Assembly (NCBI RefSeq): GCF_022341425.1
Contig: NZ_JABFUC010000013.1
Span: forward strand, 1 to 64,000
Origin: Billgrantia campisalis
GTDB taxonomy: Bacteria; Pseudomonadota; Gammaproteobacteria; Pseudomonadales; Halomonadaceae
Length of the DNA stretch: 64,000 nucleotides
Direction of reading: 5' to 3'
The first letter of the stretch is position 1; each line of letters starts with the position of its first letter. Below the pieces are notes generated by a model. It was not told where the DNA came from and ran no database searches. It was given only the letters and a program-made list of their open reading frames with translations. Below, piece after piece: positions 30,829-38,949 of this stretch. Made by a program: the position numbers and the translations under genes.

Positions 30829-32328
30829 ATGTCAGTCCGCGAAATTCCCATGTACATCGACGGCCAGCCCGTTCAGTCCCAGAGCCAGGAGTGGCGCGAT
30901 GTGGTCAACCCGGCCACCCAGGAAGTGGTCGCCCGGGTGCCGTTCTGCACCGCCGAGGAAGTGGAGCAGGCCGTGGCCAGCGCCAAGCAAGCCTTCAAGA
31001 GCTGGCGCAAGGTCCCGCTGGGCAAGCGCATGCGCATCATGCTCAAGCTGCAGGCGCTGATCCGCGACAACACCAGTGAACTCGCCGCGCTGATCACCGA
31101 GGAGCACGGCAAGACCCTGCCCGACGCCGAGGGCGAAGTCGGCCGCGGCCTGGAAGTGGTGGAGCACGCCTGCTCGATCACCTCGCTGCAGCTGGGTGAG
31201 CTGGCCGAGAACGCCGGCAGCGAAATCGACGTCTATACCCTCAACCAGCCGCTGGGGGTGGGCGCGGGTATCACCGCCTTCAACTTCCCGATCATGCTGC
31301 CCTGCTTCATGTTCCCGCTGGCCATCGCCACCGGCAACACCTTCGTGCTGAAGCCCTCCGAGCAGGACCCGAGCTCCACCATGCGCCTGGTCGAGCTGGC
31401 CCACGAGGCCGGCGTGCCGGCCGGGGTGCTCAACGTGGTGCACGGTGGCCCGGACGTGGCCAACCAGATCGCCGACCACACCGACATCAAGGCGCTCTCC
31501 TTCATCGGCTCGAGTCACGTCGGTTCGCTGCTCTACGAGCGCGCCGCCGCCGCCGGCAAGCGCATGCAGTCGATGATGGGCGCCAAGAACCACTGCGTGA
31601 TCATGCCCGACGCCAACCGCAGCCAGGCCATCAACAACCTGCTGGGTTCCGCCTTCGGCGCCGCCGGCCAGCGCTGCATGGCCAACTCCGTGGTGGTGCT
31701 GGTGGGCGAAGCCAAGGCGTGGCTCGACGATATCGTCCACGGTGCCCGCAACATGAAGGTGGGCCCCGGCACCCAGCGCGACGCCGACCTGGGCCCGCTG
31801 GTCTCGCCGGCCGCCCGCGACCGCGTGGTTCGCCTGATCGATGCCGGTGAGCAGGAGGGCGCCAAGCTGCTGGTGGATGGCCGCGGCTATGAGGTGTCGG
31901 GGTACGAGCACGGCAACTTCGTCGGCCCCACCGTGTTCGCCGACGTCAAGCCGGAGATGACCATCTACCGCGAGGAGATCTTCGGGCCGGTACTGTGCGT
32001 GGTGAGCGTCGATACCCTGGACGAGGCGATCGAGTTCATCAACGCCAACCCCAACGGCAACGGCACCTCGATCTTCACCAACTCCGGCTGGGTGGCACGC
32101 CGCTTCGAGACCGACATCGATGTCGGCCAGGTGGGCATCAATGTGCCGATCCCGGTGCCGGTAGCCTACTTCAGCTTCACCGGCTCGCGCGGCTCCAAGC
32201 TGGGTGACCTGGGCCCCAACGGCAAGCAGGCGATCGCCTTCTGGACCCAGACCAAGACCGTCACCGCCCGCTGGTTCGAGCCGGAGAACGTCTCCAGCGG
32301 CATCAACAGCACCATCTCGCTGAGCTGA
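30829..32328 (+). CDS. mmsA: CoA-acylating methylmalonate-semialdehyde dehydrogenase
   Basis: 499 aa aldehyde dehydrogenase. It converts methylmalonate or malonate semialdehyde plus CoA and NAD to propionyl- or acetyl-CoA, in valine, inositol or beta-alanine catabolism. Supporting features: [25 protein letters not shown], the catalytic Cys near 283 in [14 protein letters not shown], and the C-terminal [18 protein letters not shown] typical of MmsA. GAGAGGAG precedes the ATG. Single gene with its own terminator; no mmsB beside it. Confidence 0.95.
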   Translation: MSVREIPMYIDGQPVQSQSQEWRDVVNPATQEVVARVPFCTAEEVEQAVASAKQAFKSWRKVPLGKRMRIMLKLQALIRDNTSELAALITEEHGKTLPDAEGEVGRGLEVVEHACSITSLQLGELAENAGSEIDVYTLNQPLGVGAGITAFNFPIMLPCFMFPLAIATGNTFVLKPSEQDPSSTMRLVELAHEAGVPAGVLNVVHGGPDVANQIADHTDIKALSFIGSSHVGSLLYERAAAAGKRMQSMMGAKNHCVIMPDANRSQAINNLLGSAFGAAGQRCMANSVVVLVGEAKAWLDDIVHGARNMKVGPGTQRDADLGPLVSPAARDRVVRLIDAGEQEGAKLLVDGRGYEVSGYEHGNFVGPTVFADVKPEMTIYREEIFGPVLCVVSVDTLDEAIEFINANPNGNGTSIFTNSGWVARRFETDIDVGQVGINVPIPVPVAYFSFTGSRGSKLGDLGPNGKQAIAFWTQTKTVTARWFEPENVSSGINSTISLS

Positions 32329-32350
32329 TCCAAATCAGCAACCCGACCCG

Positions 32351-32384
32351 CGGCCCCGTCTCGAGAGAGGCGGGGCCGTTTCGG
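32351..32384 (+). terminator. Terminator after mmsA
   Basis: Stem CGGCCCCG(TCTC) / (GAGG)CGGGGCCG with a GAGA loop and a short T-run (GTTTCGG). It ends at the stop of the convergent minus-strand gene. Confidence 0.8.
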
Positions 32385-32385
32385 C

Positions 32386-34194
32386 TTATGGGGCGGGGCC
32401 GTTTCCACTTATGGGCGAGGCCGGTTCAACCGATGGGGAGGCCGGCACCCCGAGGATGGTGAACAGCTCCGCGAGTTCCGGGTCCTTGCGCTGGGTGCGC
32501 AAGACGGCGGCGTCCATCACCGAGAAGCGGCCTGCCGTGGCTTGCAGGTACGGCTGACCGGTCGTCGCGTCAACGAAGCGCACCTCCGGCACCTTGGCGA
32601 GGCACTGCTTGAGGAAGGTACAGTTGCGGGCGATCGCCAGGCTGTCGTCGTCGGGATAGACCTCCGCCGGGCGGCTCGCCTGGGTGTTGATCTTCTGGTA
32701 GCGATCGATGTTGACCAGGCCCAGGGGCGCCAGGATGTGCAGGACCTCGCGGGTGCCGTGGGCGATGGTCGTCGGCGGGCTGTGCTTGGGCACGCTGTTG
32801 TCCAGAAAGGTGTACTCGAGCCGGGGATGTTGGCTGTCCAGCCACTTGAAGAGCAGCTTGGGCATGCCGTCGTAGGCCTCCACGCAGTGGCCCAGGAAGT
32901 CCTCCACCGCCTTGTAGCGCCCCCGCTCCAGGCCTCGCTCCCAGCCGCGCTCCACCGTGGCCTCCGGCGGGGTGACGACGAAATAGAAGTACATGGTGTC
33001 GACATATTTCGCGTAGGTGGCATCCAGTAGCTGCGGGACCTTGTCCATGGCGAAGCTGTCGAAGCGAAACCGGTCGATCAGCAGGTTGGGGATGGAGCCC
33101 TCCCGCTTGGCCTTGTCGCGGATGTAGCGGTCCAGCTTGGCATCGATGAGCTTGACCTCCTTGCCGGCCAGGCGCCCGGCATACTTGTAGGCCTCGCCCA
33201 GGGCCTCGTAGTCGAGCAGCAGGCGGCGCCAGATGTCGGGGGAGACGGTGCCGTACTGGTCGGGCTGGATGCCCAGGTCCCGCAGGATATCCTTCAGGAA
33301 GGGGCGCAGGGAGCTCTTGCCGGCGGCCGAGGCCCCCTTGAGGCTGATCAGGATCGGCTCTTTGGCGCAGGGGAGTCGTGCGTAGCCCTCGGCCTGCATG
33401 GCCCGCTCGATATGGGGGGCGATCTGCCGCCCGAGGTGGCGGCTGCCGAAGTCGTTGCACACATGCCGGGTGATCAACCTGACCAGCAGCTCCCGGTCCA
33501 CCCCGATATGGCCCTGGGTGGCGCCGATGGCGTTCAGGACACGGTAGGTGCTCTTGTAGATGGCGCGCCCCCGCTCGTCCCGCGCCGCCAGCCCCTTCTC
33601 CTTGATGTCCCGGATCACGTCATGATGGCGCTCCTCGATGGACCGCGTGTCCGTCTGTTGCCGTGCCGGCCGACGCCTGCCGAACCACCGGGATAGCCAC
33701 GAGCCGGGGGCGGGATCGATCGCCGTCGGTTCGGGTGCGAAGGCCGCGGCGAGGATATCGCCCACACGGCCGTGTACCTCGTCATACAGTCGGTCATACG
33801 CCTGCTGGAACGCCGGCAGATGGGGGGCCAGGTAGTTGGACAGAATCGTCAGAGCGATGCTGCGAAAGTGTTGTCCCAGGAGCTCCTCTTCCTCGCCCTC
33901 CAGGACCACGACATCGGCTGTCACCTGCACGATCAACTCGTGCAGCACCAGGCGCTCCGCCCGGAAGGCGACCAGTTCCTCTTCCGCGAGCCCGGTGAGG
34001 GCTCTCAGTTCGGGGATATCGGACAGGCGTGAATAGACGTTGGTTGGTCGATGAATCGTCTCCAGGCACTTGTAGCGCCTGGGCAGTTCGGCCTCCAGGC
34101 CGGGATTCCATGCCGAAAACTCGGAACCATCTCGATCCGCCATACCGGGAAGCCATGCCTGCTGGGTCGTGTCGGGGTTGGGCGAAGGGGGCAT
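32386..34194 (-). CDS. P-loop (zeta-toxin/kinase-like) protein of unknown function
   Basis: 602 aa from ATG 34194 (a GTG at 34212 is also possible; neither has a clear ribosome site). N-terminal half is helical and Glu-rich with no known domain; a basic segment (RWFGRRRPARQQ) lies near 175. The C-terminal half holds a phosphate-binding loop LKGASAAGKSS near 290 followed by DIWRRLLLDYEALGEAYKYAGRLAG and NLLIDRFRFDSF, the pattern of zeta-toxin or adenylate-kinase-like P-loop phosphotransferases. No antitoxin partner is adjacent. Cytoplasmic by composition. Function not known. Confidence 0.75.
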   Translation of the reverse strand: MPPSPNPDTTQQAWLPGMADRDGSEFSAWNPGLEAELPRRYKCLETIHRPTNVYSRLSDIPELRALTGLAEEELVAFRAERLVLHELIVQVTADVVVLEGEEEELLGQHFRSIALTILSNYLAPHLPAFQQAYDRLYDEVHGRVGDILAAAFAPEPTAIDPAPGSWLSRWFGRRRPARQQTDTRSIEERHHDVIRDIKEKGLAARDERGRAIYKSTYRVLNAIGATQGHIGVDRELLVRLITRHVCNDFGSRHLGRQIAPHIERAMQAEGYARLPCAKEPILISLKGASAAGKSSLRPFLKDILRDLGIQPDQYGTVSPDIWRRLLLDYEALGEAYKYAGRLAGKEVKLIDAKLDRYIRDKAKREGSIPNLLIDRFRFDSFAMDKVPQLLDATYAKYVDTMYFYFVVTPPEATVERGWERGLERGRYKAVEDFLGHCVEAYDGMPKLLFKWLDSQHPRLEYTFLDNSVPKHSPPTTIAHGTREVLHILAPLGLVNIDRYQKINTQASRPAEVYPDDDSLAIARNCTFLKQCLAKVPEVRFVDATTGQPYLQATAGRFSVMDAAVLRTQRKDPELAELFTILGVPASPSVEPASPISGNGPAP

Positions 34195-34318
34195 GCAGCG
34201 ATAGTGGCCCACCCGGCCGCGTGGGGCAATCCCCGCGGGACTTTAGGTCCTGGACAAACAGATTGACGTTGACGTTAACTGTCGTTGTCATATCGCTACG
34301 ACAACCTTTGGAGCCGCC

Positions 34319-34906
34319 ATGAGCACCCCGATCAGCCGTTTTCCCATTCCCGAGTCGATCCAGGACCTGCCCGAGGACATCCGCGACGCCATGCTGGCGG
34401 TGCAGGAGAAGGCCGGCTTCGTGCCCAATGTCTTCCTGATGCTGGCCCACCGGCCGGCGGAGTTCCGGGCCTTCTTCGCCTACCACGATGCGTTGATGGA
34501 GCGGGAGTCGGACACCCTGACCAAGGCCGAGAAGGAGATGATCGTGGTGGCCACCAGCGCCCGCAATCGCTGCCTCTACTGCGTGGTGGCCCACGGCGCC
34601 CTGGTGAGGATCTACAGCAAGGACCCGCTGCTGGCCGATCAGGTGGCGATCAATCACCGCGTCGCGCCGATCAGCGAGCGCCACCGGGTAATGCTCGACT
34701 TCGCCTTCCACTGCGGCCTGGAGCTGGGCGAGCTCACCGATGAGTGGCAGGCTCGCCTGGTCGAGGCGGGCTTCACCCAGGACGATATCTGGGACATTGG
34801 CGCCGTCGCCGCCTTCTTCGGCATGTCCAACCGCCTGGTCACCCTGGCCGGCACCCCGCCCAACGAGGAGTTCTACCTGATGGGTCGGGTGCCGCGGGGG
34901 GAGTAA
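34319..34906 (+). CDS. AhpD-like peroxidase-related protein (CMD family)
   Basis: 195 aa, the length of the uncharacterised peroxidase-related branch of the carboxymuconolactone decarboxylase/AhpD superfamily. The redox signature is present: ARNRCLYCVVAHGALV (CxxC followed by His). Divergent from the P-loop gene; the spacer holds GTTGTC/GACAAC arms with a 10-base gap near 34284-34306, a possible operator. Probably a cytoplasmic thiol peroxidase or disulfide reductase; substrate unknown. Confidence 0.87.
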   Translation: MSTPISRFPIPESIQDLPEDIRDAMLAVQEKAGFVPNVFLMLAHRPAEFRAFFAYHDALMERESDTLTKAEKEMIVVATSARNRCLYCVVAHGALVRIYSKDPLLADQVAINHRVAPISERHRVMLDFAFHCGLELGELTDEWQARLVEAGFTQDDIWDIGAVAAFFGMSNRLVTLAGTPPNEEFYLMGRVPRGE

Positions 34907-34916
34907 CCGAGGGGGC

Positions 34917-35597
34917 TCACTCGCCTTGGGCCTGACACTCTTCCAGCAGCTGGAGCACCGGTTCCAGCTGGCTTTCGTGGAGCACCAGCACGGTCTTGCC
35001 GGTCTCGCCCTCGACGGGAGCGACCACGGCAAATTCGCCCTCTTCCAGGTGGAACTCGTGAATCTCACGCGGGCCGTCCGGGGTCTCGCAGTGGATGGAG
35101 CGGTAGGAGTCGTCCTCGCCGTAGGTGAGGCGGTGGTAGACCTTGAAGAAGGTGTAGAGATAGAGCCCTTGGGGGAAGGCGGGCCAGCGGGCGGGGATGG
35201 TGCGGGTCTCTTCGTCCAGCGCCTGGCCGTCGGCTTCGGCTCGGGTGATGGCCTCGTCCAGCGGGCCGGCCAACAGGGAGGCGGCATCGTAGGGAAGCGG
35301 GTGCTGGGCCTGGAAGGCCTCCCGATAGCGTCGGGTGATCTGCTGCATGTCGCTAAGCGAGCCGATGGCATGATCGCTGTGCTTCAGGTCGGCAGGCTCG
35401 AAGCCGCCGTTCTCCCAGCCGTGAATGACCCGCAGCGTCAGGCCGTCGCCCGCCATGGGGGTCAGCACCAGTGCCTCGATGGCCACCCGCAGATGCAGTA
35501 GCCGTTCGATGACTTGGTTTTCGAAGGCGCTGTAGGGGTCGGCGAAGATGCCGTGCAGGCGGCCGGGGGCGTGTTCCTTGGCTTCACGGTAGGGCAT
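34917..35597 (-). CDS. Conserved-looking cytoplasmic protein, function unknown
   Basis: 226 aa, acidic, no signal peptide or membrane segment. I do not recognise a family. It has an even mix of helix and strand, with YGEDDSYRSIHCETPDGPREIHEFHLEEGEFAVVAP suggesting a beta-rich C-terminal part. Codon use matches its neighbours, which supports a real gene. Convergent with the AhpD-like gene (10-bp gap). The region upstream of its start leads into the TPP riboswitch on the other strand. Confidence 0.75.
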   Translation of the reverse strand: MPYREAKEHAPGRLHGIFADPYSAFENQVIERLLHLRVAIEALVLTPMAGDGLTLRVIHGWENGGFEPADLKHSDHAIGSLSDMQQITRRYREAFQAQHPLPYDAASLLAGPLDEAITRAEADGQALDEETRTIPARWPAFPQGLYLYTFFKVYHRLTYGEDDSYRSIHCETPDGPREIHEFHLEEGEFAVVAPVEGETGKTVLVLHESQLEPVLQLLEECQAQGE

Positions 35598-35780
35598 GGG
35601 GAATCTCGTGTCAGGACAGGACGACGGGCAATGCCCGTCAGTATGACCATTGGCGCTTGCCGATGGAAGGCTGCAGCGCCTTTACAGTCGGTGCCTGACG
35701 GCCGATGATGGTTGATCCGGCATAGACCGGGCCCAATCCTTGAACATTCTGTCGCCAGGGGAGTCCCGCCAGTCGTTTCG

Positions 35781-35855
35781 GCACTGGGGGCTGAGAGGGC
35801 GCCTTACGGCGCCGACCCTGGAACCTGATCCGGTTCACACCGGCGGAGGAAGTGC
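35781..35855 (+). promoter_or_regulatory. TPP (THI-box) riboswitch
   Basis: The thiamine pyrophosphate aptamer core is plain: CTGAGA at 35791-35796, a GC-rich P3 hairpin GGCGCC/GGCGCC, ACCCTGGAACCTGATCCGGTT, and the closing CCGGCGGAGGAAG. P1 pairs GCACT (35781-35785) with AGTGC (35851-35855). The ribosome-binding site GGAGGA (35845-35850) lies inside the aptamer, next to P1 and eight bases before the ATG, so ligand binding should hide it directly and block translation without a separate expression platform. Confidence 0.95.
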
Positions 35856-35858
35856 GAC

Positions 35859-37265
35859 ATGCCCTACCTGACGTCTGCCGTGCTCGGCGCGGCGCTGCTC
35901 TGTTTTGCCTATCTGGGCCTGCGTGCCCGCCGGGCCGATGGCCTCCTCGATGACTATGTGACCGCCCGCAACTCCCAGGGCGCCCAGGCCATCGGCCTGT
36001 CGTTCCTGGCCTCCAGCATGGGGGCCTGGATCCTCTTCGCGCCGCCGGAGATCGGCGCCTTCGTGGGGCCGGTGGCGCTGGCCGGTTACGCCATCGGCTC
36101 GTCGCTGCCGTTCATCGTGCTGGGGCTCTATGGCCCGGCGATCCGCCGCCACCTGCCGCAGGGGCGCAGCATCGGCGAGTTCGCCGAGGCGTGCTACGGC
36201 GTCGGAGTGCGGCGCTGGGTCTCCTTCGTTTCCGTGGCCTACATGGCCATCTTCCTGGCCGCCGAGCTCACCGCCATCGGTGCCATCGCCGGGTTGCTCT
36301 CCGATGTACCGCCGTCGCTGGTGATCCTCGGCGTGGCGGTGGTCACCCTGGTCTACACCACTCTGGGCGGGCTGCGGGCGAGCCTCGCCACCGATCGCTG
36401 GCAGGCCTGGCTGCTGCTGGCCCTGCTGCTGCTGGTGGGCGGCGTGGCCTGGTGGTGGCTGCCGCCGATGCCCGCCGAGGCGGTGATGCCTTCCGCGCCG
36501 ACCGGCAGCGCGCTTTCCGTGGCGCTGACCCTGGTGATCGCGGTCACCGCGGCCAATCTCTTCCACCAGGGCTACTGGCAGCGCATCTGGGCCGCCGAGG
36601 ACGACCGGGCGCTGGGGCGCGGGGCGCTGCTGGGCGGCGCCAGCAGCCTGCTGGTGGTGATGGTCATCGGCGGGCTCGGTATGGTGGCGGCCATGCATGC
36701 CCTGCCGCTGGGCGAGCCGCCGATTCCCTTCTTCGCGCTGCTTGCCGAGGCGCCGGGCTGGCTGGCATTGCCGGCCCTGGTGCTGGCGGTGACCCTGGTG
36801 GCCTCCAGCGTGGATACCCTGCAGAACGCCATCGCCTCGCTGGCGGTGGCGAGTTCGGCGCGGCGCGGGCTCTCGGTACGCGCGGCGCGGCTGGTCACGG
36901 TGGCGCTGATGGTGCCGGTGGTGTGGGTGGGGCTGCAGGGCTTCTCGGTGCTGCGCCTCTTCCTGATCGCCGACCTGCTGTGTGCGGCCATCGTGGTGCC
37001 GGTGCTGCTGGGGCTGTGGCGGCGCATGTCGCCCCTGGCGGCGGTGGCCGGTGGCGTGGCGGGCCTGCTCGGCGCGGTGGTGCCGGGCTGGATCACCCTG
37101 GGGAGCCTGTCCGCCGGCGTGCTGGCCGCCACCTTCCCCGACAGCATCCCGACCCTGGCGCCCTTCCTCGGCGCGCTGGTCGCCTCCACCCTGGTCAGCC
37201 TGCTGATCGCCTGGCGGTACCCGGGGCCGACATATCACCTGGCACGCAAGGGAGACGCCCGATGA
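35859..37265 (+). CDS. Sodium:solute symporter family transporter, TPP-regulated
   Basis: 468 aa with about 13 membrane helices and the SSF architecture (FLASSMGAWILFAPPEIGAF in TM2, TLGGLRASLATDRWQ in the conserved middle loop). Under a TPP riboswitch and overlapping tenA by ATGA, so it most likely imports a thiamine precursor such as a hydroxymethyl- or aminomethyl-pyrimidine, or thiamine breakdown products. The substrate is inferred from regulation and neighbour alone. SSF members are less usual in this role than NCS1 CytX or ThiXYZ. Confidence 0.88.
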   Translation: MPYLTSAVLGAALLCFAYLGLRARRADGLLDDYVTARNSQGAQAIGLSFLASSMGAWILFAPPEIGAFVGPVALAGYAIGSSLPFIVLGLYGPAIRRHLPQGRSIGEFAEACYGVGVRRWVSFVSVAYMAIFLAAELTAIGAIAGLLSDVPPSLVILGVAVVTLVYTTLGGLRASLATDRWQAWLLLALLLLVGGVAWWWLPPMPAEAVMPSAPTGSALSVALTLVIAVTAANLFHQGYWQRIWAAEDDRALGRGALLGGASSLLVVMVIGGLGMVAAMHALPLGEPPIPFFALLAEAPGWLALPALVLAVTLVASSVDTLQNAIASLAVASSARRGLSVRAARLVTVALMVPVVWVGLQGFSVLRLFLIADLLCAAIVVPVLLGLWRRMSPLAAVAGGVAGLLGAVVPGWITLGSLSAGVLAATFPDSIPTLAPFLGALVASTLVSLLIAWRYPGPTYHLARKGDAR

Positions 37266-37957
37266 CGACACGCTCTAACTGGAACGCCTGGGCCGCCGGC
37301 TGCGAATCGGCGCGCCTCACCGACTGGCTGCGCGAGATCAGCGAGCCCGACTGGTCGGCCACGGTGAATCATCCGTTGTTCGACGCCCTGGCCGAGGGGC
37401 GGCTTTCGGGTGACGACTTCGCCGCCTACATGGTGCAGGACTACGGCTTCGTGGACCCCTTCACCGCGCTGATCGGCCACGCCATCGGCCGGGCGCCGAG
37501 CATGGATGACCGGGTGGTGCTGGGCCAGTTCATGGGCATGCTGACCAGCGACGAGAACAGCACCTTCCAGCGCACCTTCGAGGCCTTCGGAGTGCCGGCC
37601 GCCCAGCGCGAGGCGCCGGACTACCTGCCGGAGACCCTGGCTTTCCGCGAGCTGCTGCGCGACACCGGCCAGGGCGGCGACTACGCCGAGATCCTGGCGG
37701 TGCTGGTGGTCACCGAGTGGGTCTATCTCGAGTGGGCGCTGCGGGTGACCCGCGTAGACGGGCTGCACCCGCTGATGGGCGAGTGGATCGACCTGCACGA
37801 CAACCCTGCCTTCCAGGACTTCGTCGCCTGGCTGCGCCGGCGCCTGGACGAGGAAGCGGCGGCCCTCGATGACGCCGCCTTCGCCCGCATGGCCGAGCGC
37901 TTCCGCGAGACGGTCGCCAGGGAGCGCGCCTTTCACGACGCGGTGATGCCGCGCTGA
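37262..37957 (+). CDS. tenA: TenA-family aminopyrimidine hydrolase lacking the catalytic Cys
   Basis: 231 aa. TenA signatures HPLFDALAEGRLSGDDFAAYMVQDYGFV are clear, and the C-terminal helix keeps the catalytic-type Glu (ARERAFHDAVM). At the place of the active-site cysteine (CPWxY in Bacillus TenA) the sequence is TEWVYLEWA near residue 150, so this is the Cys-less TenA_E type, which in plants salvages aminopyrimidines from damaged thiamine. Coupled to the upstream symporter; both are under the TPP riboswitch. The frame runs far upstream, but that part is shadow. Confidence 0.92.
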   Translation: MTTRSNWNAWAAGCESARLTDWLREISEPDWSATVNHPLFDALAEGRLSGDDFAAYMVQDYGFVDPFTALIGHAIGRAPSMDDRVVLGQFMGMLTSDENSTFQRTFEAFGVPAAQREAPDYLPETLAFRELLRDTGQGGDYAEILAVLVVTEWVYLEWALRVTRVDGLHPLMGEWIDLHDNPAFQDFVAWLRRRLDEEAAALDDAAFARMAERFRETVARERAFHDAVMPR

Positions 37958-38025
37958 ACAAGCCGGTAAGGGAGCCGTCGCAATTAACGCCGTATGGTCG
38001 AGCGCAGCCAGTTTTCGGATAGAGC

Positions 38026-38430
38026 CTAGTCGAGGAAGAGATCGGCAGGGAGATCGAAACGCTGTGTCAGGGCCTTGATCTGGCGCACGTTCAGGCGTCG
38101 CTTGCCGGCCAGGATCTCGGAGATCACCGACTGGGTGCCGACCTCCGGGAGGCTCGACTGATCGAGGCCATGCCACTGCATCAGGTGGCGGAGCATGTCG
38201 GCGCCCCTCACCTCCGGCATCGGGCGGTGAGCGTTGTCGTACTCTTCGATGAGGTCGCCCATGTGGGAGGCGAGGCTCGCCAGGGGGTGCGCCTCGTCGT
38301 CTCCGATCAGCTCCAGCAGCTCATCGAGTGCCGCGACCAGGGCGTCGTAATCGTCTTCCGACTCGGGGGCGTTGAGCAGAGGGGCAACGAAGCGCCAGTG
38401 GGCCGCTGCCTGTTGGACGATGCTGGTCAT
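38026..38430 (-). CDS. higA: HigA-type antitoxin
   Basis: 134 aa with a C-terminal XRE-like helix-turn-helix (MLRHLMQWHGLDQSSLPEV, then SVISEILAGKRRLNVRQIKALTQRF), the layout of long HigA antitoxins. ATG 38430 lies two bases after the higB stop, with AAGGAG upstream; a GTG at 38436 is in frame too. It should neutralise HigB and, with it, bind the palindrome at 38733-38747 to repress the pair. Its last codons are duplicated nearby at 38859-38920. Confidence 0.92.
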   Translation of the reverse strand: MTSIVQQAAAHWRFVAPLLNAPESEDDYDALVAALDELLELIGDDEAHPLASLASHMGDLIEEYDNAHRPMPEVRGADMLRHLMQWHGLDQSSLPEVGTQSVISEILAGKRRLNVRQIKALTQRFDLPADLFLD

Positions 38431-38432
38431 GT

Positions 38433-38720
38433 TCACTCCTTCCAGTGGCCCTTGTCGTATTCGGTGTGATCGAGGACGTGCTGGATGTAGATTTTCCTGA
38501 ACCGGTAGTGCACCACGGCGATCAGGCGAATCTTGTTACCGCCGATATCGAACACATGCTGTTTACCGACCTTGTCGGTAGCCGGGAACAGCGATTTCAT
38601 CTCGGCGAAGCTGCCGGGGTCGCTCGACTTCATCAGTCGATACCAGGCATCCAGTGCAGCAGCGGCCTGTGGCCACCTTTCCTTGGCTTCCCAGATGCGT
38701 TTCTGGGTGATGATGTGCAT
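38433..38720 (-). CDS. higB: HigB-type mRNA interferase toxin
   Basis: 95 aa, the normal length for the HigB toxin family. Features include MHIITQKRIWEAKERWPQAA, the basic core GGNKIRLIAVVHYRFRKIYI and the terminal HTEYDKGHWKE, all typical of HigB of the mRNA-cleaving RelE fold. Toxin first, antitoxin second is the normal hig order. A -10-like TATACTTTAT element on the minus strand overlaps the operator just upstream. Confidence 0.95.
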   Translation of the reverse strand: MHIITQKRIWEAKERWPQAAAALDAWYRLMKSSDPGSFAEMKSLFPATDKVGKQHVFDIGGNKIRLIAVVHYRFRKIYIQHVLDHTEYDKGHWKE

Positions 38721-38732
38721 GCTGATTCATTA

Positions 38733-38747
38733 ATCGCATTTTGCGAT
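38733..38747 (-). promoter_or_regulatory. Probable higBA operator
   Basis: Perfect inverted repeat ATCGCA-TTT-TGCGAT, 12 bp upstream of the higB start codon and directly beside a TATACT-like -10 on the minus strand. This is the expected site for autorepression by HigA or HigBA. Confidence 0.8.
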
Positions 38748-38858
38748 AAAGTATAGGCCCTGTCGCACGGTGCAGCAATGCCGACAAGGCTAAGCGATCC
38801 TGCCTGCTTTACGGCGGGGCGAGCCATACTCAGCCGAGAAAGTGGTCGGGCAGGTAGG

Positions 38859-38920
38859 TCGAAACGCTGTGTCAGGGCCTTGATCTGGCGCACGTTCAGG
38901 CGTCGCTTGCCGGCCAGGAT
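38859..38920 (-). pseudogene. Duplicated 3' fragment of a higA gene
   Basis: 62 bp identical to 38054-38115, the end of higA encoding the second helix of its helix-turn-helix (AGKRRLNVRQIKALTQRF). Similarity decays beyond it with small indels that break the frame. It lies upstream of higB in the same orientation, so the toxin-antitoxin pair is bracketed by direct repeats. Confidence 0.9.
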
Positions 38921-38949
38921 TCACGAGGTATCTGTCTGTTGACGGGCAG

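Noticed and set aside
35835..37271. 478-aa minus-strand frame opposite the symporter
   Set aside because: His/Gln/Arg-rich shadow; the plus strand has a riboswitch, ribosome site and membrane protein in this place.
38633..38893. 86-aa minus-strand frame that starts with an antitoxin-like sequence
   Set aside because: It arises from the duplicated higA tail and runs antisense-free into unrelated sequence; no complete helix-turn-helix domain.
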